Shown one piece after another: positions 5,075 through 7,415 of a stretch of DNA of 7,415 bases. Made by a program: the position numbers and the translations under genes. The notes beneath the pieces were generated by a model. That model made no database searches. It was given only the letters and a program-made list of their open reading frames with translations, and had not been told where the DNA came from. The stretch is from Ruminococcaceae bacterium UBA5406 (lineage in GTDB: Bacteria > Bacillota > Clostridia > Oscillospirales > Acutalibacteraceae). Location: contig DHNW01000019.1 in assembly GCA_002407675.1 (NCBI GenBank), forward strand, positions 1 through 7,415, given 5' to 3'. Within the stretch, counting starts at the first letter, position 1; each line of letters starts with the position of its first letter.

Positions 5075-6763
5075 ATGAGCGAAGAAACCGTTAAACCGGA
5101 AACCGCAGAAAGCTCCGGAAATTTTATTCATACTCTGATAGAAGAGGATTTAAAGCCCGGCGGCCGTTTTGAAGGGCAGAAAGTGCACACGCGCTTTCCG
5201 CCGGAACCCAATGGCTACCTGCACATCGGCCACGCCAAAGCCATCTGCATTGACTTTGGCACAGCCGAAAAGTTCGGCGGCCTGTGCAACCTTCGCATGG
5301 ATGACACCAATCCAACCAAAGAAGGCGGCGAATACGTGGACGCCATCCGGGAAGATATCCGCTGGCTGGGCTTCTCATGGGGTGACCGGTTCTTTTACGC
5401 CTCCGATTATTTTCCGAAAATGTATGAGCTGGCGGAGGATCTGATCCGCCGCGGTTTTGCCTATGTCTGCGAACTGACACCCGACCAAATGCATGAATAC
5501 CGCGGGGATCTAACTCACCCGGCCAAAAGCCCTTACCGCAACCGGCCGGCCGAAGAAAGCCTGGATCTTTTCCGCCGTATGAGGGCTGGGGAATTTGAAG
5601 ATGGGCGCATGACTCTGCGCGCAAAAATTGACCTTGCCTCCGGCAATTTCAATCTGCGCGACCCTGTTCTGTACCGCATTAACCATCTGCCCCACCACCG
5701 TACGGGGACAAAATGGTGCATTTATCCTATGTACGATTTTGCACACCCGATTGAAGATGCTTTGGAAGGTGTAACCCATTCGCTCTGTTCGCTGGAGTTT
5801 GAGGATCATCGGCCGCTGTACGACTGGGTTATTGAACACATCGATCTGCCTGCGAAGCCCCGCCAGATCGAATTTGCGCGGCTCGGTATCAACAACACCG
5901 TTATGAGCAAACGGAAGCTGCGCACCCTTGTGGAAAAAGGAGCGGTGACGGGATGGGACGATCCGCGGATGCCCACTCTCCGCGGTCTGCGGCGGCGCGG
6001 ATATACACCGGCATCCATCCGTAACTTCTGCGAACGGATCGGCGTAGCCAAAGTCAACAGCACCGTGGATTACGGTTTTCTGGAACACTGTCTGCGCGAG
6101 GATCTAAATGAAAATGCGCGGCGCGCCATGGCTGTGCTGAATCCTGTCAAGCTGATTTTAACCAATTACCCGGCTGGTAAAACGGAAACGTTCGCGGTAG
6201 AAAATAATCCTGAGAAGCCGGAATCCGGCACTCGGTCCGTCAGTTTTTCGAGGGAACTCTGGATCGAACGGGAAGATTTTATGGAAGTTCCGGCTAAAAA
6301 ATATTTTCGGCTTTTCCCTGGAAACGAGGTTCGGCTGAAAACGGCTTATGTGGTCAAATGCACCGGCTGCGAAAAAAACGCGGAGGGAAATGTGACGGCA
6401 GTGTATGCAGAATACGATCCGCAGACGCGCGGCGGAAATACGCCGGACGGCCGGAAAGTGAAAAGTACCATCCACTGGGTGGATGCCAAAACTGCCGTTG
6501 ATGCCGAAATTCGGCTGTATGATCGCTTGTTCACTGTGCCTGACCCAGAAGCCGGCGATTTTCTGAAAGTGCTGAACCCTGATTCCCTGAAAGTTCTGAC
6601 CGGCTGCAAAATGGAACCATGGCTTGCAAACGCAAAACCGGACGAACGCTTCCAGTTTATGCGGCAGGGTTATTTCTGTGCGGACAGCCGCGACAGCACG
6701 CCGGATCATCCGGTGTTTAACCGTGCTGTTTCTCTGAAGGATGGTTTTAAAAAGAAAAAGTAA
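5075..6763 (+). CDS. glnS: Glutaminyl-tRNA synthetase (glutamine-tRNA ligase)
   Basis: A class I aminoacyl-tRNA synthetase that charges tRNA-Gln directly with glutamine, avoiding the indirect route through Glu-tRNA-Gln and the GatCAB amidotransferase. The 562 residues are full length. The catalytic domain has FPPEPNGYLHIGHAKAI (41-57) with a perfect HIGH at 50-53, LRMDDTNP (73-80), CSLEFEDHRPLYDW (238-251) and VMSKRKL (276-282) as the KMSKS loop. From about 355 the two beta-barrel anticodon-binding domains of the eukaryote-like GlnRS lineage follow, with EREDFMEVPAKKYFRL (398-413), TIHWVDA (465-471) and a C-terminal QFMRQGYFCAD-DS (527-541) ending in a basic tail. AAGGAG at 5061-5066 overlaps the TAA of gltX and lies 8 nt before ATG 5075, so the two genes are transcribed together, with a 12-nt gap, from the promoter at 3507. 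GlnRS is common in Proteobacteria and eukaryotes and patchy in Firmicutes; family knowledge attributes this to lateral transfer from a eukaryote-related lineage. Confidence 0.97.
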   Translation: MSEETVKPETAESSGNFIHTLIEEDLKPGGRFEGQKVHTRFPPEPNGYLHIGHAKAICIDFGTAEKFGGLCNLRMDDTNPTKEGGEYVDAIREDIRWLGFSWGDRFFYASDYFPKMYELAEDLIRRGFAYVCELTPDQMHEYRGDLTHPAKSPYRNRPAEESLDLFRRMRAGEFEDGRMTLRAKIDLASGNFNLRDPVLYRINHLPHHRTGTKWCIYPMYDFAHPIEDALEGVTHSLCSLEFEDHRPLYDWVIEHIDLPAKPRQIEFARLGINNTVMSKRKLRTLVEKGAVTGWDDPRMPTLRGLRRRGYTPASIRNFCERIGVAKVNSTVDYGFLEHCLREDLNENARRAMAVLNPVKLILTNYPAGKTETFAVENNPEKPESGTRSVSFSRELWIEREDFMEVPAKKYFRLFPGNEVRLKTAYVVKCTGCEKNAEGNVTAVYAEYDPQTRGGNTPDGRKVKSTIHWVDAKTAVDAEIRLYDRLFTVPDPEAGDFLKVLNPDSLKVLTGCKMEPWLANAKPDERFQFMRQGYFCADSRDSTPDHPVFNRAVSLKDGFKKKK

Positions 6764-6800
6764 ACCTTATACAGTAAACAGCCCCTTTTTCTGCGCAGCA

Positions 6801-6846
6801 AACAAAACGGCAGATACCCTTACCGGGTTGCCTGCCGTTTGTTTTT
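6801..6846 (+). terminator. Intrinsic terminator of the gltX-glnS operon
   Basis: AAACGGCAG (6805-6813) pairs with CTGCCGTTT (6832-6840), with an inner ACCC/GGGT stem (6816-6819 with 6825-6828) closed by a 5-nt loop. GTTTTT follows at 6841-6846. It lies about 40 nt after the glnS stop, directly before the insertion-sequence end. Confidence 0.9.
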
Positions 6847-6848
6847 GT

Positions 6849-7415
6849 GGCTCTTTGTCAAAAGTTGGGGTGGACCCAAAAATGGAAACAGTAGGGATAG
6901 TAGAACATGTGCAGGATACGATTGCGAAAGCGTCGGAAGCTGCGGTAACCATAAGCATTGCGTTTCAGAACCTTAATCTTGTTGTTAACCCCTTCGGTAA
7001 AGCCGTTCGTATAAGGACAGCCGAACGAATTTAGAATTCCTTTTGACCAGCGCACCAAGGTGTTTCCGCAGTTAATGAATTTCTCCAGACCACTGTTTTG
7101 TGCGGCCATAATCCAGCGGGAAAGAGCCATGCGGGCGGAACCGCTGTCTTTGGAATTGAGGGCTTCGAAGAACTGTTCTTTCAGGGAAAAGGAGCGCACG
7201 TCGGAGAGATTTGAAATGATATACGCGGCTAAACGGCTTGTCATGCGGGAATACCGCGGAAGCAAGAGAACTTCTCGGTAATCATGGACATAGCTGGTTT
7301 GTGTGTCCGCAGCAGGGGCAAACGTGCGGCTCAGAGCACATCGGTGGCCTCCAAAATGATAATGTTGGCAATTTCCATTTTAAAGGTTTTTCATCGAATA
7401 TGCTCTGTTTTTTTA
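6849..7415 (-). mobile_element. Internally deleted ISL3-family insertion sequence, left part only in window
   Basis: The element boundary is placed at 6849, where GGCTCTTTGTCAAAAGTT begins: ISL3-family ends typically start GGCTCTTT or GGTTCTTT. Read on the minus strand, the ISL3 transposase relic follows, and its stop codon (6860-6858) lies inside this terminal repeat. The other end and the matching repeat are beyond the right edge; the last bases (complement of 7380-7415) look like the AT-rich leader upstream of the transposase start. ISL3 elements normally carry one transposase of about 400-440 codons, but only about 520 bp separates its start and stop here. The element is therefore non-autonomous and could move only if a complete relative supplies transposase. 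Confidence 0.75.
6858..7378 (-). pseudogene. ISL3-family transposase relic (frameshifted, two internal deletions)
   Basis: Reading down from an ATG at 7378, the first frame gives MEIANIIILEATDVL and stops at 7333-7331. A second frame, from about 7341, gives EPHVCPCCGHT, the first half of the ISL3 zinc finger, and stops at 7284-7282. A third frame picks up with SYVHDYR, the finger's second half, and runs open to the stop at 6860-6858. In that frame LPRYSRMTSRLAAYI (about 7262-7218) is the helix-turn-helix region, normally separated from HDYR by some 40 residues with a second CxxC, which are missing. DVRSFS then joins directly, near 7185, to LKEQFFEALNSKDS, a segment near the C-terminal third of intact transposases; the stretch holding both catalytic aspartates is absent. 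The C-terminal block CPYTNGFTEGVNNKIKVLKR, with the presumed catalytic Glu (codon 6995-6993), and FRNRILH are well preserved. No activity is expected. Family assignment rests on remembered motifs. Confidence 0.85.

Noticed and set aside
1..7415. CRISPR array, prophage or toxin-antitoxin system
   Set aside because: No spaced direct repeats, no phage structural genes and no paired small toxin/antitoxin frames are visible.

Overview
The window looks like chromosomal DNA from an anaerobic, Gram-positive clostridium, most likely of the Ruminococcaceae/Oscillospirales type. The basis is a moderately GC-rich composition, strong AAGGAG/GGAGG ribosome binding sites, housekeeping promoters of the sigma-A type, a two-subunit iron-sulfur L-serine dehydratase, a ComFB-family protein, and a glutaminyl-tRNA synthetase next to glutamyl-tRNA synthetase. 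The taxonomic placement is inference from gene content, not a database result.

Layout: the left edge (1-146) has no gene I can defend. On the minus strand a stand-alone tRNA with anticodon CAT (347 to 271) has its own promoter and a clear intrinsic terminator; its acceptor stem suggests the lysidine-type tRNA-Ile2 rather than tRNA-Met. A plus-strand gene for a small ComFB-family protein (574-861) ends one base before the end of the convergent minus-strand operon sdaAB-sdaAA (2408 to 862), which encodes the beta and alpha subunits of L-serine ammonia-lyase. A 283-bp divergent spacer (2409-2691) carries a good sdaAB promoter, an inverted repeat and a weaker promoter for a membrane-anchored VanY-type D,D-carboxypeptidase (2692-3510). 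A strong promoter that overlaps the vanY-like stop codon then drives gltX (3602-5062) and glnS (5075-6763), two class I aminoacyl-tRNA synthetases in a tight operon closed by an intrinsic terminator at about 6801-6846. Immediately after that terminator lies the end of an ISL3-family insertion sequence whose transposase is a multiply deleted, frameshifted relic (7378 to 6858); the element runs off the right edge.

How the parts work together: gltX and glnS supply Glu-tRNA and directly made Gln-tRNA from one transcript. The serine dehydratase turns serine into pyruvate and ammonia. The carboxypeptidase trims cell-wall peptides outside the membrane. These are otherwise ordinary, separately promoted housekeeping units. 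I found no sign of a novel multi-gene system. The points most worth a second look are the internally deleted ISL3 element, the zero-gap convergence of comFB and sdaAA, the promoter embedded in the vanY-like stop codon, and the identity of the CAT tRNA.
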